Below, in pieces: positions 26,269 through 34,881 of a stretch of 64,000 nucleotides of DNA. A program made the translations under genes and the position numbers. The notes below the pieces were generated by a model. The model was not told the DNA's origin. It did not search any database and worked only from the letters and a program-made list of their open reading frames with translations. This DNA is from Curtobacterium herbarum. GTDB taxonomy: Bacteria; Actinomycetota; Actinomycetes; Actinomycetales; Microbacteriaceae. Each line of letters starts with the position of its first letter. Position 1 is the first letter of the stretch. The stretch is taken from assembly GCF_016907335.1 (NCBI RefSeq), contig NZ_JAFBBT010000001.1, forward strand, positions 2,852,001 to 2,916,000. The letters run 5' to 3'.

Positions 26269-27474
26269 TCAGGCGTCGCGGGACACCACGACGACGGTCA
26301 GGTCGTCACCCGGGTCGTGCTCGATCGCACGCCCACGGACACCGGCCAGGAACGCGCCGAGGTCCGACGACCTCCGGTACAGCGCACCGAGGCGGGACAG
26401 CGACGCCAGGGTCGAGTCCCACAGCTCGAGCGCGCCGTCGCTGACCAGCACGAGCGAGTCGCCCGGCTGCAGGACGAGCTGCCCGACGGCACGGTCGATG
26501 CCGATCGGGTGCAGGCCGATCGGCAGGTCGACCGAGCGCAGGACCGACTCGGTGCCGTCGGCGTGCAGGTGCAGCACCAGGCCGTGCCCCGCGTCGACGA
26601 AGTCGAGGATGCCGGTGGTCGTGTCGAGCCGGCCGTGGAACAGGGTCGCGAAGGCCTCGGCGGCGCTGAGGTCCGGCGCCACCTGCTCCTCGAGCGCGGC
26701 GACCGCGGTCGTCGGGACCTCGTTGCACCGTGCGAGCAGCGCCCCGCGCATGCCGGCGGCGAGGAGACCGGCGGCCATCCCCTTGCCCATCACGTCGGCG
26801 ACGGTCAGGTCGACGGCGTCCCCGGAGACCCGCCAGTCGTGGAAGTCGCCGGACACGATGCCGTGCGGGATCGACGTGCCGCCGATGGTCCAGCCCGGCA
26901 GGTCGACGGTCTGCGGCTGCAGTCCCGACAGGACCGCGCGGATCCGGTCGTCGTCGAGGCCGGTGGCGAGCTCGCGTTCCGCCCACACTGCGAGTTCCTG
27001 CAGCAGGGCGACGTCGTCCGCGGTGAGGGTCCGGGGCTGCGGGTCGATGAGGCAGAGCGTGCCGACCTTGGTCGCGTCGGCCCCGACGTGCAGCGGCACC
27101 CCGGCGTAGAAGCGGACGTTCGGGTCGTTGTTCACCATCGGCAGGTCCGAGAACCGCTGGTCGACGCGGGCGTCCGCCACGACCACGGGCCCGTCCTGCT
27201 GCAGGGTGCGACCGCAGAAGGTGTCCCGGAGCGGCGTCGCCCCGGGGAACACGGCGTCGGCCTGCTGGGACTTGTGGAAGAGCAGGTCGTCGCCCGCCAG
27301 GTTGAGGAAGGAGCCGGCGACGCCGAAGGCCTCGCGAGCGATCCGGGTGATGCGTTCGAAGCGCTCCTCGGGCCCACCCTGCACGACGTCCAGGGCGGCC
27401 AGGAGGGCAGCACGACGAGCGGTTTCGGGAGCGGAAGCCTGATCCGCATGCTGCTCCACGTGCTCGATGCTCAT
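26269..27474 (-). CDS. GAF-domain PP2C/SpoIIE-type serine phosphatase
   Basis: 401 residues from ATG 27474. Residues about 25-165 form a GAF sensor domain (FCGRTLQQDGPVVVADARVD; FYAGVPLHV; VGTLCLIDP). Residues 180-400 form a PP2C-like phosphatase of SpoIIE/RsbU type, with the metal-binding aspartates in SGDFHDW and TVADVMGKGMAAGLLAAGM and a final DDLTVVVV. Such proteins usually dephosphorylate anti-sigma-factor antagonists. No anti-sigma gene is adjacent, so the partner is unknown. Convergent with purC. Confidence 0.9.
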   Translation of the reverse strand: MSIEHVEQHADQASAPETARRAALLAALDVVQGGPEERFERITRIAREAFGVAGSFLNLAGDDLLFHKSQQADAVFPGATPLRDTFCGRTLQQDGPVVVADARVDQRFSDLPMVNNDPNVRFYAGVPLHVGADATKVGTLCLIDPQPRTLTADDVALLQELAVWAERELATGLDDDRIRAVLSGLQPQTVDLPGWTIGGTSIPHGIVSGDFHDWRVSGDAVDLTVADVMGKGMAAGLLAAGMRGALLARCNEVPTTAVAALEEQVAPDLSAAEAFATLFHGRLDTTTGILDFVDAGHGLVLHLHADGTESVLRSVDLPIGLHPIGIDRAVGQLVLQPGDSLVLVSDGALELWDSTLASLSRLGALYRRSSDLGAFLAGVRGRAIEHDPGDDLTVVVVSRDA

Positions 27475-27565
27475 GTCTCCACGCTAACGCGGATAGCGGA
27501 CAGCACCCTCGTCCAGTGTCCAGAACGCATGCCCCCAGTGGACGGGTCACCCGGCCACCGCCGCG

Positions 27566-27571
27566 TACTCT
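27566..27571 (+). promoter_or_regulatory. Candidate -10 element TACTCT
   Basis: TACTCT ends 6 bases before the GTG at 27578: another leaderless arrangement. Confidence 0.35.
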
Positions 27572-27577
27572 GGGGCC

Positions 27578-27898
27578 GTGCTCCGCCGTGTCGTCCCCGT
27601 CCTCGCCCTGGTCTGTGGCGCGACCCTGGCCCTCACCGGCTGCGGCGCGCAGAACCCGACCGGGCAGGTGTCCGTCACGGTGTCGCAGAACGCCGCCGAC
27701 CACCCGTACCAGGTGAAGGTGTTCCTGCCGAACGGGGAGCCCTCCTCGCACCAGCAGGTCTACCCGGGTGACACCGCGGACTTCGCGGGCGTGCCCCTCG
27801 GCGAGGTCACCGTCCGCGCCGGCGACCTGTGCCCGGAGCGGACCCGGGTGCGGGCCGACCAGGTCGCGAAGGTGACGCTGACGACCGTCGGGTGCTGA
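27578..27898 (+). CDS. Small lipoprotein, unknown
   Basis: 106 residues from GTG. The signal peptide ends with a clear lipobox LTGC (Cys near residue 22). The mature part is about 85 residues, with strand-like character and two further cysteines (LCPER and the C-terminal GC), which might form a disulfide. No family recognised. It stands between the phosphatase and lepB. Confidence 0.75.
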   Translation: MLRRVVPVLALVCGATLALTGCGAQNPTGQVSVTVSQNAADHPYQVKVFLPNGEPSSHQQVYPGDTADFAGVPLGEVTVRAGDLCPERTRVRADQVAKVTLTTVGC

Positions 27899-27916
27899 GC
27901 CTCCCGGCCGGGAGGC
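27899..27916. terminator. Short perfect palindrome after the lipoprotein gene
   Basis: GCCTCCCGG (27899-27907) and CCGGGAGGC (27908-27916). It lies between convergent genes; the following 90 bases are rich in CCAGCC/GGCTGG repeats. Confidence 0.45.
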
Positions 27917-28007
27917 GCGGTGCCAGCCCGCCTCGCGCCACAAGCCCGGCTGGCGCCGCCAAGCCAGCCGGCGTCGTCAGCCCGCCGACCGCCGCCAGCC
28001 CGGCTGC

Positions 28008-28685
28008 TCACTCCGGGTCCGGGACCGCGTCCCACTCCGCGCCGTAGCGCGACAGCACCGACCACCGGTCGGCCGGCCACGTGATGACGAACGCGCGACC
28101 CACCACGTCGTCCAGCGGGACGTTGCCGTGGATCCGCGAGTCCGCCGAGTTGTACCGGTTGTCGCCCATCACCCAGATGCGGCCCTTCGGCACCGTGATC
28201 GAGAAGTCATCGCCCGACACCCGCTTCACGTCGGCCGGCAGCCGCACGTACGGCTCGTCGACGGCGTGCCCGTTCACCGACAGCCGACCCTGGGCGTCAC
28301 AGCACGCGACCCGGTCCCCCGGCAGGCCGATCACGCGCTTGATGAGGTCGTCGCCCTGCCCCGGGCCGAGCCACGCGTTCGGGTCGCGGAAGACCACGAC
28401 GTCCCCGCGCTCCAGCCGCATCGCGTGGGGCACGAGCTCGTTCACCAGTACCCGGTCGCCGACGAGCAGGGTGTTCTCCATCGACTCCGAGGGGATGTAG
28501 AACGAGCGCACCAGGTAGGCCTTCACCAGGAACGACGCGAGGAGCGCCGCCACGACGATGATCACCAGGTCGCGGATGAACCGCCGCGTCGACCGGCGCC
28601 GTTCGTCCGCTGCGGCCGTGTCCGCTGTGGCGCTGCTCGATGCGTCGTTGCTGGGTGTGTCGTCGCTGTTCGTCTGGTCGCTCAA
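28008..28685 (-). CDS. lepB: Signal peptidase I
   Basis: 225 residues from a TTG at 28685, whose T-T-G-A overlaps the stop of the gene before; no ATG or GTG is suitably placed. The serine/lysine-dyad enzyme cleaves Sec and Tat signal peptides outside the membrane. One membrane anchor lies at about residues 37-58. The nucleophile serine is residue 68 (PSESM), the lysine residue 116 (DDLIKRVIGLPGD), and WVMGDNRYNSADSR is the box E motif. The N-terminus is Ser/Asp/Thr-rich and cytoplasmic. Confidence 0.95.
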   Translation of the reverse strand: MSDQTNSDDTPSNDASSSATADTAAADERRRSTRRFIRDLVIIVVAALLASFLVKAYLVRSFYIPSESMENTLLVGDRVLVNELVPHAMRLERGDVVVFRDPNAWLGPGQGDDLIKRVIGLPGDRVACCDAQGRLSVNGHAVDEPYVRLPADVKRVSGDDFSITVPKGRIWVMGDNRYNSADSRIHGNVPLDDVVGRAFVITWPADRWSVLSRYGAEWDAVPDPE

Positions 28686-29215
28686 TGTGTCGCCACGACC
28701 TTCACGAGGGAGATCGCGAGGGCGACCGCGGCGAGCACGACCCCGCCCCACAGGCCGAGGAACGACGGCTGCTTGCCGCTGAACCGCTGCAGGAACACCC
28801 CGACCAGGCCGATGCGGACGACCAGGATCACGACGGCCGCGATCTGCGCCCACTCCGCCGGCAACCACCCGATCCAGGCAACCGCGTAGAGCACGGCCGG
28901 GATCAGGCCGGAGGTCGCGATCGGGTTCGCGTCCCGGGTGATCACGGCGACCGTCTCGCGCCGGGCGTCCTCGTCCCCCGTGGCACCGATCGAGTGCGCG
29001 ACCAAGTGCGCCAACACGTGCGCCAGGTAGGTCAGGACCGCGGTCGCCAGCACGGTCAACACCGCGGCCCCGTGCTCGATCTGCTCCGGCGCGACGGCGA
29101 TCGCGACGGCGAGCACGGTGATGTTGCCGTAGATGTACGACGACATGCGGTCGCGGGCGGACTCGACCGGCAGGTCTTCGGGCCGCGGGCCGCGACCTCG
29201 GCGTTCAGGGGGCAT
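28682..29215 (-). CDS. Four-helix membrane protein upstream of lepB
   Basis: 177 residues from ATG 29215. A basic N-terminus (PPERRGRGPRPEDLP) precedes four or five hydrophobic segments, with a cytoplasmic loop ARRETVAVITRD between two of them. No family recognised. The stop TGA overlaps the TTG start of lepB, so the two are co-translated. It may serve a role in export or the membrane, but this is only by context. Confidence 0.7.
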   Translation of the reverse strand: MPPERRGRGPRPEDLPVESARDRMSSYIYGNITVLAVAIAVAPEQIEHGAAVLTVLATAVLTYLAHVLAHLVAHSIGATGDEDARRETVAVITRDANPIATSGLIPAVLYAVAWIGWLPAEWAQIAAVVILVVRIGLVGVFLQRFSGKQPSFLGLWGGVVLAAVALAISLVKVVATH

Positions 29216-29321
29216 CGGTCCATCTTGGCCCGTCCCGGCCCGGTCCGGCTGACGAGCAACCGGATGCGATGCCAAGGTGGTCAGGACCGTGCACCGCCGC
29301 ACGGTCGGGATGGAGGCCCGC

Positions 29322-30101
29322 ATGACCAATCGCAGACCACTCGCCCTGGTGACCGGGGTCGGCCGACGAGCCGGCATCGGCGCCGCCATCGCGATCCGCC
29401 TCGCCGCCGACGGCTGGGACCTCGCGATCAGCTGGTGGGGACCGTACGACGAGCGGGTGCACGGGGCAGCCGACCGGGAGGGGGTGGACGCGGTCGTCGC
29501 GGAGTGTGTGGCGGCGGGGGCTGCCGTGACGCGCCTCCCGGTCGACCTGGGCGATCCGGAGCAGGCAGCCGCACTCGTCGGCCGTGCCGAGGCCGAGGCG
29601 GGCGCACCGGTGACCGCCGTCGTCCTGTCGCACTGCGAGTCGTCGGACTCCGACTTCGCGACGACCACCGTCGAGTCGTTCGACAAGCACCTGGCCGTGA
29701 ACGTCCGCGCGCCGTTCCTCATCGTCCAGGCGTACGCGCGACGACTGCGCGACGGAGCCGACGCGCCGCTCGAGCGGCGCCGGGTGATCGCGCTGACCAG
29801 CGACCACGTCGGGTTCAACCTGCCGTACGGCACGAGCAAGGGTGCGCTCGACCGGTTGATCGTCGGCGCCGCGATCGAGCTCGGCGACGTCCGGGTGAGT
29901 GCGAACACGATCAACCCGGGGCCGAACGACACCGGGTGGATGACGGACGAGATCCGGCAGTCCGCCGTCGACCAGACCCCGCTCGGACGGCCGTCGATGC
30001 CCACGGACACCGCGGCGCTCGTCGGGTTCCTGTGCGGGCCGGACGGCGGGTGGGTGAACGGGCAGCTGCTCAAGACCGACGGCGGGTTCAGCGCGAAGTG
30101 A
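29322..30101 (+). CDS. SDR-family oxidoreductase
   Basis: 259 residues from ATG 29322, with GGAGG nine bases ahead. The Rossmann motif is slightly unusual, TGVGRRAGIG near residues 11-20. The catalytic Tyr-x-x-x-Lys is Y169-GTS-K173, and NPGPNDTGWM follows. A C-terminal DGGFSAK is typical of classical SDR reductases related to FabG. Substrate unknown. Divergent from the membrane protein gene upstream of lepB. Confidence 0.88.
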   Translation: MTNRRPLALVTGVGRRAGIGAAIAIRLAADGWDLAISWWGPYDERVHGAADREGVDAVVAECVAAGAAVTRLPVDLGDPEQAAALVGRAEAEAGAPVTAVVLSHCESSDSDFATTTVESFDKHLAVNVRAPFLIVQAYARRLRDGADAPLERRRVIALTSDHVGFNLPYGTSKGALDRLIVGAAIELGDVRVSANTINPGPNDTGWMTDEIRQSAVDQTPLGRPSMPTDTAALVGFLCGPDGGWVNGQLLKTDGGFSAK

Positions 30102-30102
30102 C

Positions 30103-30147
30103 GGGCGGCGCGGTGCTGGGCGGCGCGGTGCTGGGCGGTGCGGTGCC
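30103..30147. repeat. Three 15-bp tandem repeats
   Basis: GGGCGGCGCGGTGCT at 30103-30117 and 30118-30132, and a third copy with two changes at 30133-30147. They directly follow the stop of the SDR gene. Confidence 0.9.
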
Positions 30148-30173
30148 GTGCGCGTCACGTCGTGTCGCATTTA

Positions 30174-30203
30174 GTTGACGCGTCAACAAAGTCGGCGCAC
30201 ACT
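30174..30203 (+). promoter_or_regulatory. MarR-like operator overlapping the promoter of the VOC gene
   Basis: A perfect 14-base palindrome GTTGACGCGTCAAC (30174-30187) contains the -35 TTGACG (30175-30180). CACACT (30198-30203) is a -10 at 17 bases. A repressor bound here would block polymerase. MarR-type regulators bind TTGACGCGTCAA-like sites, but no marR gene is next to it. Confidence 0.6.
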
Positions 30204-30209
30204 GAGGAG

Positions 30210-31157
30210 ATGAACTCGCAGGACCTCCTCGCCGCGGACACCGGGATGGGCGCCGTGACGCTCCGGGTCGCCGACCTCGACGCCGTGACGGCGTTCTACC
30301 GGGACGGTGTGCGGCTGACGGTGCTCGCGCAGGAGGGTGCCCGGGTCGTGCTCGGGCGGCCCGCACCGAGTGGCGGCGCTGTCTCGGCTGGCGGTGCTGT
30401 GCCAGTCGGCGGCACTGTGCCAGCTGGCGGCTCGCTCGCCGTGCCGGTCGTCGTGCTCGAACACGAGCCCGCACTCCGACACGCGGGACCCGGGCAGGCC
30501 GGACTGTTCCACACCGCCGTGGTCTTCGACGACCGTGCCGACCTGGCAGCCGCCCTGTACTCCGTCGCCACGCGGTACCCGCAGTCGTTCACCGGCAGCG
30601 CCGACCACCTGGTGAGCAACGCGTTCTACTTCACCGACCCGGAGGGCAACGGCGTCGAGCTGTACTGGGACCGCGACCGCACCGAGTGGTCGTGGACCCA
30701 CGGCTCGATCGACATGGACACCGTGTACATCGACCCGAACGCCTTCCTGCAGGAGCACCTCACCGCCGAGGCACTCGAGCACGCCGACACCCGGCCCGGA
30801 CGCGTCGGCCACGTGCACCTGTCGGTCGGGGACGTGGCCTCGGCGAAGGCGTTCTACGTCGACACGCTCGGCTTCGCGACGACCGCGGCGATGGGCGGCC
30901 AGGCACTGTTCGTCAGCGCCGGCGGGTACCACCACCACATGGCGATGAACACGTGGAACTCCCGAGGGGCGGGCCGTCGGCAGCAGGCGCTCGGCCTCGG
31001 GCTGGTCCGGATCGAGGTCCCGGCCGTCGACGACCTCGGTGCGCTGACCGCTCGGATGCGGGATGCCGGGGTGCAGACCGCGGACGACGGACGGACGGTC
31101 GCGTTCGAGGACCCGTGGGCGAACCGCATCGAGGTGACCACCGCCGGTCGCGGGTGA
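30210..31157 (+). CDS. VOC-family ring-cleaving dioxygenase/glyoxalase-like protein
   Basis: 315 residues from ATG 30210 (GAGGAGAT just ahead). Two vicinal-oxygen-chelate domains: residues 8-165 and 185-312. Metal-ligand candidates are the histidine in GLFHTAVVF, the glutamate in GNGVELYWDRD, the histidine in VGHVHLSVGD, and the last glutamate in ANRIEVTT. This is the pattern of catechol 2,3-dioxygenase-like proteins of the MhqA/CatE type. A Gly/Ala/Val insert (GGAVSAGGAVPVGG) near residues 55-75 derives from 18-base repeats. Probably induced by quinones or phenols through the upstream operator (inference). Confidence 0.85.
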   Translation: MNSQDLLAADTGMGAVTLRVADLDAVTAFYRDGVRLTVLAQEGARVVLGRPAPSGGAVSAGGAVPVGGTVPAGGSLAVPVVVLEHEPALRHAGPGQAGLFHTAVVFDDRADLAAALYSVATRYPQSFTGSADHLVSNAFYFTDPEGNGVELYWDRDRTEWSWTHGSIDMDTVYIDPNAFLQEHLTAEALEHADTRPGRVGHVHLSVGDVASAKAFYVDTLGFATTAAMGGQALFVSAGGYHHHMAMNTWNSRGAGRRQQALGLGLVRIEVPAVDDLGALTARMRDAGVQTADDGRTVAFEDPWANRIEVTTAGRG

Positions 31158-31191
31158 CGTGTCGGGCGTGCACCGCGCCTCCCGGCGACCG

Positions 31192-32280
31192 TCACCGGGT
31201 GCGGAAGTAGCGGTGCAGCGCGCGTTCGCGGATGAGCGGCACCGCGGCTGCGCCACCTGCGACCGCTCCGACGAGTCCGAGCACGCAGAGGACCGCACCG
31301 CCCGCGACGATCGGCAGCCCGTCGCCGGGCGGGAGACCGCGGACGAGCACGACGGACACGGCGAGCGCCAGGGCCGCGCCGACCGTGCCCCACGCCAGGT
31401 GCTGGACGGCGATCCCGAGTGCCTGCGCCGCCGCGCTGACTCCGACGTGACGGTCCGACGCGATCGACAGCCGCCGCCGCAGCACCGCAGCGGACCCGAC
31501 GACGAGCCCGAGGGCGAGCGCCACCGACTCGAGCACGCCCGGGGCAGGCGGTTCGCTCGGCAGGAACGTGGTGCCGGACCGGGGGTTCAGCTGGCCGAGC
31601 GTCGACCGCTCGCCGTCCGCTGACCCGGACGCCGACAGCAGTGTCCGCCGGAGCGCGCTGACGGCGGTGTCGTCCTCGGGCCAGACGGTCGCCCAGCACG
31701 CGTCGAAGGGCGCACCGTCGTCAGCGGTCGGTGCCAGGACCGCGTACGACAGCTCGGGGTCGCGGCCGTCGTCCGGGTACGCGTAGACCCCCGCGACCGG
31801 GACCGGACCGTCCGGCGTCGCGATCTGCTGCCCCGGACCGACACCGAGGGCCTCGGCCACCTCGGGGGCGACGACGACTCCCGCGTCACCCGAGGCCCCG
31901 GTGACGCTGAACAGTGCCGTCGCTCCGCCGGTCACCTCGTAGGTCGGGATCGACGCCCCCGGGAGCGCCGAGACGACCATGCCGTCCTCGGTCTTCCGGA
32001 AGGCCCCGGCGGCCAGCACGTCCGGCTCGTCGGCCAGCGCTGCGCATGCTCGCCCGTCGATCCGCCCGGCTGCGGTGAACACCTGCGTGGCGGCGCCGGA
32101 TGCAACCCACCGGGCGGCGGCACGGACGTCATCCGCGACGGTGATCGTCCGGATGCCGACGACTCCCGCGAGCAGCACCGCCAGGACCCCGGCGCAGACG
32201 ACCGCCGCACCCGCGCCCGAGGCGACGTCCCGCCAGCCCTCACGGAGCACCTCCGTCATCCGCATGCCGGGCCGGCTCAC
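31192..32280 (-). CDS. FtsX/MacB-like ABC transporter permease of the peptide locus
   Basis: 362 residues from GTG 32280, overlapping the ATPase stop by GTGA. One N-terminal helix (about residues 20-40), a large extracytoplasmic domain (about 41-225), and three C-terminal helices give the MacB/FtsX topology. These permeases do not move substrate through the membrane but pass mechanical force to an outer partner. The adaptor encoded two genes upstream would be that partner. It is the last gene of the operon, with convergent VOC gene 34 bases away. Confidence 0.82.
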   Translation of the reverse strand: MSRPGMRMTEVLREGWRDVASGAGAAVVCAGVLAVLLAGVVGIRTITVADDVRAAARWVASGAATQVFTAAGRIDGRACAALADEPDVLAAGAFRKTEDGMVVSALPGASIPTYEVTGGATALFSVTGASGDAGVVVAPEVAEALGVGPGQQIATPDGPVPVAGVYAYPDDGRDPELSYAVLAPTADDGAPFDACWATVWPEDDTAVSALRRTLLSASGSADGERSTLGQLNPRSGTTFLPSEPPAPGVLESVALALGLVVGSAAVLRRRLSIASDRHVGVSAAAQALGIAVQHLAWGTVGAALALAVSVVLVRGLPPGDGLPIVAGGAVLCVLGLVGAVAGGAAAVPLIRERALHRYFRTR

Positions 32281-32879
32281 CGGAAGGCCCCGAGGTCGAG
32301 GACAGCGCCACATGCCGCCCGTGTGGCGTCGTCGTGCGTCGCGACGACGACCGTGGTGCCGGCGGCTGCGAGTTCGGCGATCACGTCGTTCACCTCGGCC
32401 GCGGTCGTCCGGTCGAGCTGCGCGGTGGGTTCGTCGACGAGCATCAGCGTCGGGGCCGCGGCGACGCCCCGCGCGAGCATCAGCCGCTGTGCCTCGCCAC
32501 CCGAGAGTTCGCGGAACCGCGCCGTGGCCCGCACGGCCAGACCGAAGCGCTCGAGGACGACCATCGCCCGGTCCTCGGCCGCACGTCGACGCATCCCGCG
32601 GGCGAGCAACGGCAGGGTCACGTGGTCGAGCGCGGTCCGGCGTGCCACCCCGTGCGGGTTCTGGAACACCCACAGCACGGCGGCGTCGTCGGGCAGTTCC
32701 ACGCGTCCGGATGTCGGAGCGGTCATCCGGGCGAGGATCGCGAGCAGCGTCGACTTCCCGGAGCCGCTCGGGCCGACCAACGCCGTCACGGTGCCCTCGT
32801 CGAAGGTCCGGTCGACGTCATGGAACAGTTCGGTGCCGTTCGGCCAGCGGTGCCCGACACCGCGGAGGCTCACCGACAC
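32277..32879 (-). CDS. ABC transporter ATPase (MacB/LolD type) of the peptide locus
   Basis: 200 residues from GTG 32879; GTG 32873, which overlaps the adaptor stop by GTGA, is an equally good start. Walker A GPSGSGKS near residue 38, signature LSGGEAQRLMLARG near 130, Walker B LMLVDEPTAQLD near 152, and switch histidine in VVATHDD. The size and sequence fit the ATPases that pair with FtsX-like permeases. Tight overlaps on both sides show co-translation. Confidence 0.92.
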   Translation of the reverse strand: MSVSLRGVGHRWPNGTELFHDVDRTFDEGTVTALVGPSGSGKSTLLAILARMTAPTSGRVELPDDAAVLWVFQNPHGVARRTALDHVTLPLLARGMRRRAAEDRAMVVLERFGLAVRATARFRELSGGEAQRLMLARGVAAAPTLMLVDEPTAQLDRTTAAEVNDVIAELAAAGTTVVVATHDDATRAACGAVLDLGAFR

Positions 32880-33928
32880 GGCCGGCCGCCGTCCGGTGCC
32901 GCGCGGACGCGGTCGAGCGTGGCTCCGGGATCGACGCGGACGAAGGACTGCCCGAGCTCGGAACCGACGACCTCCACCCGGACCGGATCCTCCGCCACCG
33001 GTTGCACGCACGCGTGGTCGTCCCGGAGATCCCAGAGCGCGGTCGGCGGTACGACCTGGACCGTGAGCGGGTCGGCGAGCGCCCACGTCGCCGGCAGCGT
33101 CGGGACACCGTCGGCGGACGCCACCGTCGCGGCGTACTCCGGCAGCGCGCCGATCTGCGCGAGTGCCGCCGGGTCCGTCACCACCCCGTGGTCGTCGACC
33201 GCACTGCGGAACTGCCCGACGGTGACCGCACGCGCGCCGGCCACGACGTCGGCGGGGAGTTGCTCGATCCGTGCTCCGCGGAGTTCGGCGGGCAGCTCGA
33301 CGAGCGTGCCGTCGGCGTCCACCGGGGCCCCGACCACCGCCGTGCAGGTCCGGACCGTTGCCTCTGCCGCGGGGATCCACGCGAAGGCCGAGCGCTCGAT
33401 CGTGTCGTCCGAGAGCGCGGAACGGGGAACGTCGTGGGCCAGGAGGAACGACCGCGCTGCCCGGAGCGTCCCCGGTCCGACGATCCCGTCGACCGTGATG
33501 GTCGACCCCAGTCGGGCGAGTTCCCGCTGCAGTCCGCGGACGTCCTCACCCCGGTCGTCGTCGTGGAGGTCTCGGAACAGCGGCGTCCCACTGGCCAACG
33601 CGATCACCGGCAGGTCGTCGACCCGGGCGATCTCCGTGCCGCTCCGGAGGGCTCCGCCGGTCGAGCACGACGAGGACGTGACGATGCCGGTGCGGCTCGT
33701 GACCACGGCTCGGGGTGCACCGGTGTCGAGCGCCAGCTGCACCTGGTGTTCATCGGCGTCCGTCCGCTCGGTGACCGCCACCGTCTCGACCGGGGTCGCC
33801 GTCCGCAGTGCCGCGGGCGGGTCGGCCGGGAGCGCAATGACCGCGCCGACGGCTGCCACCGCAGCGACGAGCAGACTGCTGAGGCCGAGGAGCGAGCCGG
33901 ACAGCGTGCTGTTGCGCCGCACGCTCAT
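32870..33928 (-). CDS. Membrane-anchored adaptor with peptidoglycan-binding domain
   Basis: 352 residues from ATG 33928, overlapping the stop of lipoprotein gene 1 (ATGA). One N-terminal membrane anchor (about residues 12-33). Near residues 115-165 lies a peptidoglycan-binding-1-like domain (DDRGEDVRGLQRELARLGS, then VDGIVGPGTLRAARSF). The rest is beta-rich, like periplasmic adaptor (HlyD/MacA) proteins of Gram-positive MacB-type systems. It probably links the permease to the cell wall outside the membrane. Followed directly by the ATPase and permease genes. Confidence 0.78.
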   Translation of the reverse strand: MSVRRNSTLSGSLLGLSSLLVAAVAAVGAVIALPADPPAALRTATPVETVAVTERTDADEHQVQLALDTGAPRAVVTSRTGIVTSSSCSTGGALRSGTEIARVDDLPVIALASGTPLFRDLHDDDRGEDVRGLQRELARLGSTITVDGIVGPGTLRAARSFLLAHDVPRSALSDDTIERSAFAWIPAAEATVRTCTAVVGAPVDADGTLVELPAELRGARIEQLPADVVAGARAVTVGQFRSAVDDHGVVTDPAALAQIGALPEYAATVASADGVPTLPATWALADPLTVQVVPPTALWDLRDDHACVQPVAEDPVRVEVVGSELGQSFVRVDPGATLDRVRAAPDGGRPCR

Positions 33929-34527
33929 CCCTGCCGCCAGAGGCCGAGTGGGTCCAGCCGGCACTGCACGGCAGCGGGGTCGTACTCGTCGAACGAGAAC
34001 ATCCCGGTGTCGTTCTCCGACCGCCACTTCCGCTCGGTGTAGTCCCTCCCGACGAGCACCGACTTCCGGAGGCAGGCGACGGTGATCTTCGCTTCGTCCT
34101 GCTTCTCCGGGTTCCGCCGCACCTCGTTGAACAGATACGTGATACTCCTGTCGAACTGGTGAGCACATCTCCGCCTCACGGAGTCGACGATGCCCGTCTC
34201 AGGGAGATCCGCTCCGTCGATCCTACTGAGGCTCGAAGTTCCGTCATCGGCCACCTGCAGGTCGTACCCGGCATCACGCATGCAGGCACGGTCTCGGGCC
34301 TGCGCGTCCGCGAGCTCCGCTGCGGAGATCTCACCGTCTCGCAGAACCCGAGCCTCGTAGTCGCTGGCGAGTGCCAGAGATTCTCCGAATTCCTGTGCCC
34401 AGGGACCGGCGGCCGGAAGGCGCTGGGGAGTTGACGGTGCCGACGCTCGGTCATGGGCGCATCCGCTCATGAAGAGCGTCGCCAACACCATGATCGCAAC
34501 GCCGCGAGCGCGCCTTCTCAGTACCAC
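33925..34527 (-). CDS. Lipoprotein 1 of the peptide locus, candidate immunity protein
   Basis: 200 residues from GTG 34527 (ATG 34491 would trim the signal peptide). The lipobox is MSGC (Cys near residue 22). It is paralogous to the two lipoproteins encoded at 35217-36442: shared AAGPWAQEF, LRDGEISAAELADA, EVRRNPEKQDEA, YTERKWRSE and LDPLGLWR. Four cysteines after the lipid Cys are conserved in all three, which suggests two disulfides in an extracytoplasmic domain. One base separates it from the peptide gene upstream. No known family. Role as immunity protein is inferred from place only. Confidence 0.75.
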   Translation of the reverse strand: MVLRRRARGVAIMVLATLFMSGCAHDRASAPSTPQRLPAAGPWAQEFGESLALASDYEARVLRDGEISAAELADAQARDRACMRDAGYDLQVADDGTSSLSRIDGADLPETGIVDSVRRRCAHQFDRSITYLFNEVRRNPEKQDEAKITVACLRKSVLVGRDYTERKWRSENDTGMFSFDEYDPAAVQCRLDPLGLWRQG

Positions 34528-34528
34528 C

Positions 34529-34810
34529 TCAGACCCGGACCATCCCGTACTGCGTCACATTCGCATAGCAAAGCGGTTCGTAGGACCAGGTGTTTGCTTT
34601 GGCGTTGTTGCCGTATTTGAGGTCTTTGTTGTTGATGCGATTGAAGTGATGGGCCATTCCGCAACCCGTGTAGTTCTTCCCCTTCATCTGGGTGATCTGC
34701 CCCCAGCACGCAGTCGCCTCAGCATCAGCTGCCGTCGCTGTGTCGATTGCGACACCAACACCGAGGATGGTCCCGATGCTCGCAACTCCGACCATCAACT
34801 TCATGAGCAT
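34529..34810 (-). CDS. Exported 93-residue cysteine peptide 1 (bacteriocin-like)
   Basis: Start ATG 34810 with AAGGAG seven to eight bases before it. A signal peptide (residues 1-32) ends ADAEA, leaving a mature peptide of about 61 residues that is cationic and has cysteines at 35, 50 and 81. It is paralogous to the peptide at 36443-36721 (shared KGKN, KYG, CYANV/CWANV, YGM). Coding DNA is near 50 percent G+C (60 of 120 bases from 34561 to 34680), unlike its neighbours. A near-consensus promoter is at 34853-34881. I know no family with this pattern. Confidence 0.75.
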   Translation of the reverse strand: MLMKLMVGVASIGTILGVGVAIDTATAADAEATACWGQITQMKGKNYTGCGMAHHFNRINNKDLKYGNNAKANTWSYEPLCYANVTQYGMVRV

Positions 34811-34852
34811 TTGTTTCTCCTTCCGCTCCGCGAGCGCCTCGCGGTGAAGTGC

Positions 34853-34881
34853 AAAGTATTAGGTTTCTTCCATCAGGTCAA
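34853..34881 (-). promoter_or_regulatory. Promoter of peptide gene 1
   Basis: On the minus strand, TTGACC (34881-34876), 17 bases, TACTTT (34858-34853). This is the closest match to a sigma-70-type consensus in the window. It gives a leader of about 37 bases including the ribosome site. Confidence 0.7.
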
